A program made the translations under genes and the position numbers. A stretch of 64,000 bases of DNA, from the NCBI RefSeq assembly GCF_014195535.1, contig NZ_JACIBY010000010.1, forward strand, positions 124,001 through 188,000, written 5' to 3'. Origin of the DNA: Runella defluvii. GTDB taxonomy: Bacteria > Bacteroidota > Bacteroidia > Cytophagales > Spirosomataceae. This document shows positions 9,309-19,800 of the stretch, in pieces. Position 1 is the stretch's first letter, and every line of letters begins with the position of its first letter. Below the pieces are notes generated by a model that had not been told where the DNA came from, ran no database searches, and saw only the letters and a list, made by a program, of their open reading frames with translations.

Positions 9309-10154
9309 ATGTTTGGCTACATCATCTGGGACGTTAATCCCGAAATTTTTAGCATTGGTAGTTTTTCGATTCGCTGGTATGGATTGTTATTTGCGTCAGG
9401 ATTTTTGGTCGGCCAGCGCATCATGTCTCACATTTTTCGCAAGGAAGGCTTAAAAGAAACGTTACTGGACTCACTCTTATTAACAATGGTGATTACGACC
9501 GTTATAGGAGCACGATTTGGCCATTTCTTGTTTTACGAACCGGAGGTTCTGCTTAAAAACCCTCTTCAAGTTATTACCCCTCCGTTTGCGGGTTTGGCAA
9601 GTCACGGAGCAGCCATAGGTATTTTGTTGGGCTTGTTTATTTATTCTCGTTCCAAAAAAATCAACTTTTTGTGGGTGGTTGACCGTATTGTGATTACCGT
9701 TGCCCTGGCAGGCTGTTTTATTCGCATGGGTAACCTGATGAACTCAGAGATTGTAGGGAAAGTAACGACCATGCCTTGGGGTTTTGTCTTTACGCATAAC
9801 TTTGAGTTTACGCAGTACCCGCGTCACCCAGCCCAATTATACGAAGCCATTGCGTGCTTGGTATTGTGTCTTCTTTTGTTCTGGATTTGGAACAAACGCA
9901 AAGCACAAACTCCGCAGGGCTTATTGTTAGGTATCTTCCTAATTTGGGTTTTTGGGCTTCGTTTTGTCATTGAGTTTTTCAAAGAAAACCAAGTGGCTTT
10001 TGAAAACGAACTCACCTTTAATATGGGACAAATTTTGAGCGTTCCTGCGGTACTACTAGGGGTGTTTTTCTTGGTATATGCCCTCAAGAACAAAGACAAA
10101 GAGCAAAAAATATTTACTGATGCCTCGGTAGAAGAAGCCAACCGCATTGGGTGA
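9309..10154 (+). CDS. lgt: Prolipoprotein diacylglyceryl transferase
   Basis: The 281-residue polytopic membrane protein carries the Lgt signatures: an N-terminal ISIGSFSIRWYGLLF-like segment, a GNLMNSEIVGK motif (residues about 140-150), and HPAQLYEA near 173-180. It transfers diacylglycerol from phosphatidylglycerol to the lipobox cysteine of prelipoproteins, the first step of lipoprotein maturation in the inner membrane. Several putative lipoproteins in the window would be substrates. It stands alone and ends at a clear intrinsic terminator. Confidence 0.95.
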   Translation: MFGYIIWDVNPEIFSIGSFSIRWYGLLFASGFLVGQRIMSHIFRKEGLKETLLDSLLLTMVITTVIGARFGHFLFYEPEVLLKNPLQVITPPFAGLASHGAAIGILLGLFIYSRSKKINFLWVVDRIVITVALAGCFIRMGNLMNSEIVGKVTTMPWGFVFTHNFEFTQYPRHPAQLYEAIACLVLCLLLFWIWNKRKAQTPQGLLLGIFLIWVFGLRFVIEFFKENQVAFENELTFNMGQILSVPAVLLGVFFLVYALKNKDKEQKIFTDASVEEANRIG

Positions 10155-10230
10155 AATACGAGATAGCTGTAACCGAATACTAATTTTAAAAAGTAAGACG
10201 GTGTCTAGTGTTGAAAAAACTGTAATTTAG

Positions 10231-10255
10231 AGGGGACATCTAGTCCCCTTTTTTT
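10231..10255 (+). terminator. Intrinsic terminator after lgt
   Basis: AGGGGAC (10231-10237), loop ATCTA, then GTCCCCT (10243-10249) running into seven T residues (10249-10255): a canonical rho-independent terminator. Confidence 0.85.
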
Positions 10256-10279
10256 ATTAACAAAAATCATCCTGAACTC

Positions 10280-10888
10280 ATGAAAAAGATTTCGTTTTTA
10301 ACCCTACTGTTATCAGTATCGGTTGTACTGTCGAACTGTGCTGGGAAATCGGAAGAAGAAAAAGCCAAAGAAGAACCTAAAAATGGTTTGGAAGCCCTGC
10401 AAAAAATAGCGGACGAAGCCGAGAAAATGTCGAAAGAAGGCCCTAAAGAGACGGTTGACCCTAAATTGCTGAAAGCATTGCTACCTGCGGATGCCGATGG
10501 TCTCAAACGCAAAGAAGCATCGAGTGAAAAAACGGCGGCGATGGGATTCGGCGTATCTACTGCTAAGGCCGATTACAGCGACGATAACGGGCAAAGCATT
10601 GATGTCGAAATTGTGGACGTAGCGGGTACGGGCGTAGCGCTGATGGGAATGGCTGCGTGGTCGATGGCGTCGGTAGATAAAGAAACTGAGCACGGCTACG
10701 AAAAAACAACCGAATACGACGGTCACAAAGCGTTTGAAAAATACAATTCCGACTCAAAAGACGGTGAAATTTCGGTCCTAGTCGCCAATCGCTACATCGT
10801 GAATGTGCGCGGAAACGGTGTGGGTATCGACAAAATAAAGTCGGTGCTTGGCGATATTGATTTGGATAAATTAGCGGATTTGAAATAA
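10280..10888 (+). CDS. Putative lipoprotein of unknown function
   Basis: The 202-residue protein begins with a lipoprotein signal: a hydrophobic stretch then LSNC, with the modified cysteine about residue 20. A Lys/Glu-rich spacer (about 23-60) follows. The mature domain (about 70-202) has no motif I recognise; it includes a short hydrophobic GTGVALMGMAAWSMAS region and a repeated pattern of Tyr/Lys/Asp, like small periplasmic beta-rich domains. No enzymatic motif is seen. It lies between the lgt terminator and a pair of strong palindromes. Confidence 0.8.
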   Translation: MKKISFLTLLLSVSVVLSNCAGKSEEEKAKEEPKNGLEALQKIADEAEKMSKEGPKETVDPKLLKALLPADADGLKRKEASSEKTAAMGFGVSTAKADYSDDNGQSIDVEIVDVAGTGVALMGMAAWSMASVDKETEHGYEKTTEYDGHKAFEKYNSDSKDGEISVLVANRYIVNVRGNGVGIDKIKSVLGDIDLDKLADLK

Positions 10889-10895
10889 ATAGTGG

Positions 10896-10928
10896 AGACA
10901 TTCCAAGTTTTTGAAACTTGGAATGTCT
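10896..10928. terminator. Perfect 15-bp hairpin between convergent genes
   Basis: AGACATTCCAAGTTT (10896-10910), loop TTG, AAACTTGGAATGTCT (10914-10928). It lies between the converging lipoprotein and kynureninase genes and could terminate from both sides. It shares the AAGTTT-TTG-AAACTT core with the next palindrome. Confidence 0.65.
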
Positions 10929-10935
10929 GTGTCAT

Positions 10936-10970
10936 ACCTTCCCGAAAGTTTTTGAAACTTTCGGGAAGGT
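10936..10970. repeat. Dispersed palindrome, copy 1 (CCTTCCCGAAAGTTT family)
   Basis: ACCTTCCCGAAAGTTT (10936-10951), loop TTG, and its exact complement at 10955-10970. A further half copy (AAAACTTTCGGGAAG) follows at 10981. Copies of the same palindrome are at 31728-31760 and 32589-32621, so it is a dispersed family in this genome. Confidence 0.8.
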
Positions 10971-11002
10971 CTTGCTTCTAAAAACTTTCGGGAAGCTGTT
11001 GC

Positions 11003-12289
11003 TTAAATCACCGCTCGTAACATTTCTCCTGTTCGCCACACTTCTTCAAAGGTATTATAAAGCGGGGCGGGCGTAAGGCGGATACAATTGGGTTCGCGCC
11101 AATCGCCAATCACGCCGTTTTCGACCAAATAATCAAAAACAGCTTTACCTTTTCCCTCAATCAACAGCGAAAGCTGACTTCCCCGTTGCGAGGGGTCGGT
11201 GGGCGTCATCACTTCAATTTTGGTCCCCGATTCATTCAATCGACGGATAATTTCTGCCAATAATCCCGTTAGCGCTTCACTTTTTTGACGAATAAGAGGC
11301 ATGGTCGCTTCTTCAAAAATAGCTAACGAGGCGCGGTGAACGGCCAACGCCATGATGTTGGGAGTACTCAATTGCCACCCTGCGGCACCTTCCATGGGGA
11401 CAAAGCCTTTGGTCATCTCAAAACGGCGATTTTCTTCGTAGCCCCACCAGCCTGCCAAGCGTACAAGGTTGGAAGAATGGTGCTTCTGGTGAACGAACAC
11501 GCCCGATACCCCGCCTGGGCCAGAATTTAGGTATTTGTACGAACACCAAACGGCGAAGTCCACGCCCCAATCGTGCAGTTGCATTGGAATGTTTCCAGCG
11601 GCATGGGCTAAGTCAAACCCGACGTTGATGCCTAATGAGTGGGCTTTTGCGGTGATGGTTTGCATGTCGAAGACCTGCCCCGTGTAATAATTGAGGCCAC
11701 TCATGCAAACCAAGGCGAGGTCGTTGGCGTGGGTTTCGATGGCTTCGAGGAGGTCTTCTAGTCGAATGGTATATTCACCTTCGCGAGGAGCTACTTCGAT
11801 GAGGGCCTCGGCGGGGTCATAGCCACGGAATTTTAGATGGGTTTCAAGGGCATACTGGTCCGACGGAAAATCACCTGCGATGGTCAAAATTTTATACCGC
11901 TGAGGGGTAGGTTGGTAGAATGATACCAGCATCAAGTGAAGATTCACGGTAAGGTGGTTCATCGGACAAACTTCCTCGGCCAAAGCCCCCACGACTTGCC
12001 CAAGCGCTTGTTGGCAATACCGATGATAGCTTAGCCAAGGTTTTTCTCCCTCAAACCATCCTTCTACGCCGTGTTGCTGCCAGGTAGTGAGTTCTTGCTC
12101 AACTGCCGTTCGGGCCGTTTTAGGCTGCAAACCAAGCGAATTGCCGCAAAAATAAGTCAAAGGAGTACCGTTTTGTTCAGGAATAAAAAACTGAGAACGA
12201 AACTTGCGAAGTGGGTCGATGGCATCTTGTTGCAAAGCCCAAGCGTGAAGTTCATCTGCCGAAAGCGAGCGTAGGTCGAGCGTCTTCAA
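11003..12289 (-). CDS. kynU: Kynureninase
   Basis: This 428-residue PLP enzyme of fold type I has the kynureninase hallmarks: LTYFCGNSLGLQPK near the N-terminus, PMNHLTVNLHLMLVSFY (about 115-131), a GFDLAHAAGNIP segment, and the PLP lysine in CSYKYLNSGPGG (Lys about 252). It cleaves L-kynurenine or 3-hydroxykynurenine to anthranilate or 3-hydroxyanthranilate plus alanine, in tryptophan catabolism or de novo NAD synthesis. No other kynurenine-pathway gene is nearby. It is divergently transcribed from the ABC-F gene with its own promoter. Confidence 0.95.
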   Translation of the reverse strand: MKTLDLRSLSADELHAWALQQDAIDPLRKFRSQFFIPEQNGTPLTYFCGNSLGLQPKTARTAVEQELTTWQQHGVEGWFEGEKPWLSYHRYCQQALGQVVGALAEEVCPMNHLTVNLHLMLVSFYQPTPQRYKILTIAGDFPSDQYALETHLKFRGYDPAEALIEVAPREGEYTIRLEDLLEAIETHANDLALVCMSGLNYYTGQVFDMQTITAKAHSLGINVGFDLAHAAGNIPMQLHDWGVDFAVWCSYKYLNSGPGGVSGVFVHQKHHSSNLVRLAGWWGYEENRRFEMTKGFVPMEGAAGWQLSTPNIMALAVHRASLAIFEEATMPLIRQKSEALTGLLAEIIRRLNESGTKIEVMTPTDPSQRGSQLSLLIEGKGKAVFDYLVENGVIGDWREPNCIRLTPAPLYNTFEEVWRTGEMLRAVI

Positions 12290-12311
12290 TGGAATGTCGT
12301 TTGTTGATGTA

Positions 12312-12342
12312 CAAACCTACATAAACCCTAAATTTGAAACAA
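12312..12342 (-). promoter_or_regulatory. Promoter of kynU
   Basis: On the minus strand TTG (plus 12340-12342) and TAGGTTTG (plus 12312-12319) are separated by 20 bases, fitting the Bacteroidota consensus, and lie 23 bases upstream of the kynU start. Confidence 0.6.
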
Positions 12343-12406
12343 TTACCTCCAAGAAACTCTTCAAACAGAGATAGGAATAAGTGCCAACTTTCACCCGAAA
12401 AATTCG

Positions 12407-12414
12407 TAATTTTG
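12407..12414 (+). promoter_or_regulatory. -7 box upstream of the ABC-F gene
   Basis: TAATTTTG matches TAnnTTTG and lies 33 bases before the ATG at 12448. A -33 TTG is not evident. Confidence 0.5.
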
Positions 12415-12447
12415 CACCATCTTTCACAGAAAATATCAATTCATTAA

Positions 12448-14073
<1,626 letters not shown>

Positions 14074-14104
14074 AGCAGTGCATCACATTAATTGCAGAAT
14101 TTTG

Positions 14105-14137
14105 AGCCGCTCAACTAAACGAGCGGCTTTTGTTTTT
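14105..14137. terminator. Terminator between ABC-F gene and PIN toxin gene
   Basis: AGCCGCTC (14105-14112), an 8-base loop, then GAGCGGCT (14121-14128), followed by TTTGTTTTTT. It ends the plus-strand ABC-F transcript and abuts the stop of the converging toxin gene. Confidence 0.8.
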
Positions 14138-14514
14138 TACCAAGCTCTTTTAATGGGATAAGGGTCTATTTGATTATCTACACTTAGAAAAACATAATTA
14201 TTAGAAAGAGCTTCGGCAATGAGTAGCCTATCGAAAGGGTCGCGGTGGTAGAGAGGCAGTTCTTTTACTGTTTTTATTGCATTTTCGGAAATTGGTAAAA
14301 TGGTAATGGCTTCTTTTTGTACTTGTGAAATCAATTGATCAAGATCATATGAAAGAGATAGTTTCCCAATAGAAATTTTGATTGCGATTTCCCAAAAAGA
14401 AATTATGTGAACGAAACAGGTCTCATTCTCAATCAGTTTTTTTACTTTAGATGATAATTGGGGGTTATCTTCTAAATACCATAACATGGTATGCGTATCT
14501 AGTAAATACATCAT
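14137..14514 (-). CDS. PIN-domain toxin of a VapC-like toxin-antitoxin pair
   Basis: The 125-residue protein has PIN-domain features: an N-terminal LLDTHTMLWYLED (first acidic residue D6), an internal FWEIAIKISIGK motif with the conserved Glu, and HRDPFDRLLIAEAL with the later acidic residues. This matches the Sll0205-like VapC subgroup. Such toxins are Mg-dependent RNases that cleave tRNA or rRNA. The gene lies 5 bases downstream of the antitoxin in the same direction, the usual order. The region is richer in A/T than the neighbouring housekeeping genes, consistent with a mobile module. Confidence 0.88.
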   Translation of the reverse strand: MMYLLDTHTMLWYLEDNPQLSSKVKKLIENETCFVHIISFWEIAIKISIGKLSLSYDLDQLISQVQKEAITILPISENAIKTVKELPLYHRDPFDRLLIAEALSNNYVFLSVDNQIDPYPIKRAW

Positions 14515-14519
14515 TGGAA

Positions 14520-14729
14520 CTACATATAATCTTTAAAATCTTCTAAAGGAGCATTGAAGTCATTAGACATATACGTGACCAATCCTTTCATACTTCCCGC
14601 TTTGCGTTTTGGCGCAGAACGCTTTGAATGGTATTTTGAAGATAAATAACCAATAAAGTCCAAAACCTCCTGCTGTAACGGGGTAGGTAATTTGTTGAAT
14701 TCTTCTAACAGTAACTGTTCGGTCGCCAT
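14520..14729 (-). CDS. DUF2281-type antitoxin
   Basis: The 69-residue protein begins with a helical segment (LLLEEFNKLPTPLQQEVLDF) characteristic of DUF2281 antitoxins paired with PIN toxins. A basic linker (about 33-43) and an acidic C-terminal tail (LEDFKDYM) presumably insert into the toxin. It is the first gene of the pair and has its own promoter inside the 3' end of the preceding gene. Confidence 0.85.
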   Translation of the reverse strand: MATEQLLLEEFNKLPTPLQQEVLDFIGYLSSKYHSKRSAPKRKAGSMKGLVTYMSNDFNAPLEDFKDYM

Positions 14730-14744
14730 TTTATGCTTTTTCTA

Positions 14745-14775
14745 CAAATTTAAACTTTTTTGTTTTTTATCCCAA
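14745..14775 (-). promoter_or_regulatory. Promoter of the PIN toxin-antitoxin pair
   Basis: Minus-strand TTG (plus 14773-14775) and TAAATTTG (plus 14745-14752) are 20 bases apart, and the antitoxin start is 15 bases downstream. The -33 element lies within the last codons of the LytTR regulator gene. Confidence 0.55.
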
Positions 14776-15447
14776 CAACACTCTTTCCACGCTTTCACGG
14801 TACGATTCACCAATGGGAATGGTGGTTTTGGTCAATACCAATTGATGTCGTTCAATTTTGAGGATTGCCTCAATGGCGACGATATACGACTTATGAACGC
14901 GTAAAAAACGCTCAGGAGGTAAAATGCGAAGCAGTTCGGTGACAGTCATGCGTGTAATGACGCGACGGCTGCGTTCGTAGATAAACAACAGGTTGGTGTC
15001 TGATTGAATGTACTGAATTTCACCCAGCGACACGCGCACCCAATCGTAGCCCTCTTTCACAAAAATGTAACCCTGCCCTTCCACCCGTTGGCTTTGCTGG
15101 GCATAGACGCGATTGGCGGCTTGTAAAAAACGGGGGAACTCAATCGGTTTCAGCAAATAATCCAATGCCTGAACGTCAAACCCTTGCACGGCAAATTCGG
15201 GGTAGGCGGTGGTAAAAATAACCTGCGTTTGTCCCTGAAGAATCCGTGCGAAATCGGTGCCAAGTAAATCGGGCATTTTGATGTCCAAAAACACGCAATC
15301 GACGCGTTCTTTTTTCAAAAAAGCTAGGGCTTCTTTGGGACTCACAAAGGTTTGTTTTAGGTCCAAAAATGGCACAAGGTGGGTATATTCTTCGATAACG
15401 GCCAAAGCCGCAGGTTCGTCGTCGATGGCGATGCAGGAAACGTTCAT
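14767..15447 (-). CDS. LytTR-family response regulator
   Basis: The 226-residue regulator has an N-terminal receiver domain, with acidic IDDEPAA (about 8-14), a phospho-acceptor Asp in VFLDIKMPD (about 54) and a conserved TTAYPEFA, and a C-terminal LytTR DNA-binding domain (about 125-226, with RFLRVHKSYIV). It lies 3 bases downstream of a LytS-like kinase on the same strand, forming a two-component pair. Targets are unknown. The TA-pair promoter begins within its last codons. Confidence 0.93.
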   Translation of the reverse strand: MNVSCIAIDDEPAALAVIEEYTHLVPFLDLKQTFVSPKEALAFLKKERVDCVFLDIKMPDLLGTDFARILQGQTQVIFTTAYPEFAVQGFDVQALDYLLKPIEFPRFLQAANRVYAQQSQRVEGQGYIFVKEGYDWVRVSLGEIQYIQSDTNLLFIYERSRRVITRMTVTELLRILPPERFLRVHKSYIVAIEAILKIERHQLVLTKTTIPIGESYRESVERVLLG

Positions 15448-15450
15448 GGT

Positions 15451-16629
15451 TTACAATTGAAGCGTCAAATCTACGAGAAAAGTACTTTTTTCGGGGCCAA
15501 ACGCCAAGGTATATTGGTGGGGATACAGCAACTCCAGCCTCTTTTGGGCGTTTGCTAGGCCCGTTCCTGCCCCTTTTTGGGGATCTTGTACCGTTAGAAG
15601 GCTATTTTCAACGCGCAGGTGGAGTTTTTTGTCTTCAATCGTTAAGCGAATAGTGACAAAGCTAGGCGCGTCCAAACTGATGCCGTATTGGAACGCATTT
15701 TCAATGAAGGGAATCAACAACAACGGTGCAATATCGGCGGGTTCTTGGTCCCAATGGATTGACGTATTGATGGATACGTGGGGGTGTTGCGGCAAGCGGG
15801 CACGTTGGAGGGCGAGGTACTTTTCAATAAATGCCAGTTCCTTTTCCAACGATGTTTTTTCGTGACGAATTTCTTCTACGCTGTGCCGTAAAATCCCCGA
15901 TAATTGTTGTACCAACTGCGCCGTGGGCGTGTCTTTTTCGGTGAGGGCCGAACTGTAAATGGTATTGAGCGAGTTGAACAGAAAGTGAGGGTTTAACTGC
16001 GCTTTCAACGATTGAATTTCTACTTCGCGTTGCTGCTTTTCCAGTGCTTCTTCCCGCTTACGATTTTGCCAAACGTACATGACGAGGGTGAAAAAGGCAG
16101 TGTAGAGGAGATAGAAGATAATATCATCTACTCCTAAAACAAGCAAGCCATAGACAAATCTGTTTTGGGTAAGGATATGAAACGAATCAAGCAAAAGAGC
16201 TGAAAAAGAGCGGAAAAGGTTTCCGTTTTCCTTTTGGGTTTCAATCCAAGCCTGGTTTTTTTCATATTCGTAGGTATAATTGAAGAGAAGCCAATCATAA
16301 AAAGCCCACAGAATAATTTGTAGTATTAGTAGGGCTCCAATAAGGAGGCAAAATTTAATGGCAAAACGTTTAAACTGCTTTTGAAGCAGGAGCTGAAAAA
16401 TGGATAAATAAAAGTAGGTTGATACAGAGGTAGCCAAAAAAGCCCAAATAAATGGGGCATCTTTCTTTGCAAATAGGTTTATAGCAATAATTTGCCATGG
16501 TATAAAAATGGTTACGTTTTTAACATGATAAATTTCGAAGTAGTTATTTGTAAAAAAATGCCATATTAAAAGTAAGAGCAATAAAATCCCATAATGAATC
16601 CAGAACAATCGCCATTTATTGATGTGCAT
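15451..16629 (-). CDS. LytS/YehU-family sensor histidine kinase
   Basis: The protein is about 392 residues from the ATG at 16629. An upstream in-frame ATG at 16707 would add 26 residues and cannot be excluded, but the shorter form gives the usual start directly before the first membrane segment. Several N-terminal transmembrane segments (first about 200 residues) lead to a short coiled coil and the His_kinase domain with LNPHFLFNSLNTIYS, its phosphorylated His being in PHFLF. A HATPase region with FIENAFQYG (N box) and GTGLANAQKRL (G box) follows. It pairs with the adjacent LytTR regulator. The stimulus is unknown; no extracellular sensor domain is visible. Confidence 0.93.
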   Translation of the reverse strand: MHINKWRLFWIHYGILLLLLLIWHFFTNNYFEIYHVKNVTIFIPWQIIAINLFAKKDAPFIWAFLATSVSTYFYLSIFQLLLQKQFKRFAIKFCLLIGALLILQIILWAFYDWLLFNYTYEYEKNQAWIETQKENGNLFRSFSALLLDSFHILTQNRFVYGLLVLGVDDIIFYLLYTAFFTLVMYVWQNRKREEALEKQQREVEIQSLKAQLNPHFLFNSLNTIYSSALTEKDTPTAQLVQQLSGILRHSVEEIRHEKTSLEKELAFIEKYLALQRARLPQHPHVSINTSIHWDQEPADIAPLLLIPFIENAFQYGISLDAPSFVTIRLTIEDKKLHLRVENSLLTVQDPQKGAGTGLANAQKRLELLYPHQYTLAFGPEKSTFLVDLTLQL

Positions 16630-16848
16630 AGCTGTATGGTTTAAGATGATGCCCCAAAGCAAATACAACCATCGGAGCGATAAAAATAAATGTGGTGAGT
16701 ACTTCAAAACACGTGCTGTACCCCCTAAAAAATAGCAAAAAAGGCCCTCGCGAAGCCGTCAAATAATTGGCCGTACTTTTTGTTGCGTACTGTTCACAAT
16801 TTACCGAACTTTCATCGTTTATTGGCCAAATTCTAAACCGTCTTTCCA

Positions 16849-19800
16849 ATGCGCTCCTTTATGAAGCACTTCAGAGTCCCTCGCCTAGCAGGAGAGGGAT
16901 TTAGGGTGAGGTTACTCGCTCTACTCACGCTTTTTTCCACCACCTTCCTCTCACAATGTGGAAAACTCAACGAAATTCGAGTAGTAGGTCGAAATTTTGA
17001 AGACGAAATCAACCTCGCTCAAAACTTGGTTTTTACGTTCAACAAAGACATCGTTCCCACGTCCGAACTCAACAGCTGGGAATCGACCAAATTTATTGAG
17101 TTTATTCCTGCCGTGGCGGGAAAATTTAAGTGGACAGCTCCCAACGAATTGGTGTTTTCGCCCGCGAGTGGGTTTGAACCTGCGACCGAATACCGCGCCG
17201 AATTGAGTAAGGAGTTGGCCAAGAAAACCATCGACAAACGCTACGACGTATCGGGCGACGATGTGACGTTTCATACGCCTTACCTCCAACTTACCGAGGC
17301 CGAAACCTACTGGACTAAGTCGCGCGAAACGGGTAAACCCTTGGCAAAAACCAAGTTATATTTTAATTATGACCTCAGCAGTGGTGAAATTGGCGGAAAA
17401 CTCAGTGCCAAAAGCGATGAGAAAAAGTTAAATCCTTCCGTCATTCCTACGCAAAATGCGCCCGTGGTGACGGTCGCTTTGGGGGAAGCCCTCGCCGATA
17501 AAAATGAACAACCGCTCGAAGTAGCCGTTGAAAAAGGGGTAAAAGTTCCTAACACAACCTACACAAGCACAGCGCCTTTGGCCTTGTCGAGTAGCATCCC
17601 ATCGGCCACAACGCTCGAAGTGAAAGACGTCAAAACGGGCTTTGAAAACAACCGAGGTATGGTGCGGGTCATTACGACGCAAGAACTGAAAAACGAGGAT
17701 TTAAGCACCTATTACACCATTCAGCCTGCCGTACAGACCAAAGCCGAATTGACCGAAAATGGCTTCGTCATTCGGGGTGATTTTAACGAAACTGATACCT
17801 ACGTGCTCACCCTCACCGACCAAGTGCAAGGAGTTTTGGGCGCGCGTTTGGAAGAACCCGTCAGTAAAGATTTGTTTTTTGGGCTGATGCCTGCCAGTAT
17901 TTCGTTTGTCAACAAAAAAGCCATTTACCTCTCGTCAAAAGGCGCGCGAAATGTGGGCATCCAGATTGTGAACGTTCCGAAAGTACAGGTAAAAATTGCG
18001 AAAATTTACGAAAATAACATTTTGCAGTACCTCCGCAGCAACCGTTACGAAGAATACGGGTATTTGGGTGGAGGTGAGGATAATTGGGGGCCTACGGGAA
18101 ATTACAACTACGACGAAGATTACAACCAAGTATTCAGCGATGTAGTAGTGGACAAAACGGTGGAAACCGATAATTTGCCCAAAGTAAAGGGCGTTTCAGC
18201 GTTGAATTTGGGGATTCCCGACGCGACCAATGAGTTTCGAGGAATTTATGTGGTGACGGTGCAGTCGAAAGATGAACAGTACAACCGCGCCATCAAAATG
18301 GTGTCGTTGTCGGACATTGGGCTCATTGCCAAACAAGGTAAAGATGAATTGTGGGTGTTTGCCAACTCGATTAAAACCGCCGAGCCGCTCGGTAAGTTGG
18401 AAGTTAGCTTGGTTTCGACCAACAACCAAACCGTCGTAAAAGGGAAAACCGACAGAGACGGGGTGGTGAAATTTGAGAAGTTGTCGGAAAAAGCGCCGAA
18501 TTTTAAAATTGCGATGATTGTGGCCCAAACGCCGCGTTCGGAGGATAACACGGTTCAGGACTTTAACTACTTGTTGTTGGAAGATGCCCAAGTCGAAACC
18601 TCCCGTTTTGAGGTAGAAGGCAAACGCGATAATGCGTCGGGTTTTGAGGCGTTTGTGTATGGCGACCGCGACATCTATCGTCCAGGGGAAACGGTGCACT
18701 TTAATACCGTTGTTCGTCAACAAAATTGGAAAAGCGTGGGTGAAATTCCGTTGAAAATCAAAGTGATTTTGCCCAATGGAAAAGAATTGAAGACGTTTCG
18801 GGTCACTACCAACGGCCAAGGAGCCGTTGAAACTTCGGTAGCACTCGACAAAGCGGCCGTCACGGGTGGGTACAGTGTCGAAGTGTATAATGCCAATGAT
18901 GTGTTGCTGACCTCCAAAAAACTGAGCATTGAGGAGTTTATGCCCGACCGTATTAAGGTGGACGTCAAAGCAAATCAAGACCATTACCGTACGGGGCAAA
19001 CCATTCAGCTCAACGCAACGGCCCTCAATTTGTTTGGCCCACCTGCCTCGGGGCGAAACTACGAAATGGAATTTTCGTTGAAGAAAAAAGCCTTTTTTGC
19101 CGAAAAATACAAGGAATATATTTTTGATATACCCAACAATAGCAAATACGAAAACACCGTACGTCAAGGAGTAACCGACGACAACGGGCAGGCCAAAGAG
19201 GGCTTTGTGCTTCCTGCTACGTACCAAGATGTGGGTGTGTTGGAAGGAAAAATTTACGTAACGGTTTTTGACGAAACAGGCCGCCCCGTCAATCGCCTCA
19301 AGCGCTTTGACGTATTTACCCAAGACGTGTTTTATGGGGTACGAATGCCCGATAGCTACGTCGGGCTCAACGCCCCTGTTCCGATTGGTTTGGTGGCGGT
19401 GGACAAAGACGGTCGCCCCAAAGCAACCGCGACGGCCCACGTGGACATTGTGCGGATGGAGTATCAAACCGTCGTAGAAAAACAAAACGACCAGCTACGG
19501 TACGCGTCCAAAAAGCGGGAAAAAGTAGTGTATTCCAACGTAGTTTCGTTTAAAAATGGCCTATCCGAAGTACGATACGTGCCCACAGTGTCGGGCGAAT
19601 ACGAAGTTCGCATTCGTCGGGCAAGCGGCGTGGCAGGGTATTCGGTGACGCACTTTTACGCGTACGGTTGGGGAGGTACGTCGGCTTCGTCGTTTGAAGT
19701 AAGCAACGAAGGGGAGGTGTTGATGGAGTTCGATAAACCAGCTTACCAAGTCGGGGATAAGGCAAAGGTGTTGTTCAAAACGCCGTTTGCGGGAAAATTA

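Noticed and set aside
18196-19485. Long antisense open frame (429 codons) opposite the macroglobulin gene
   Set aside because: It is a shadow of a well-supported gene with family motifs. The translation has no motif, signal or sensible composition.
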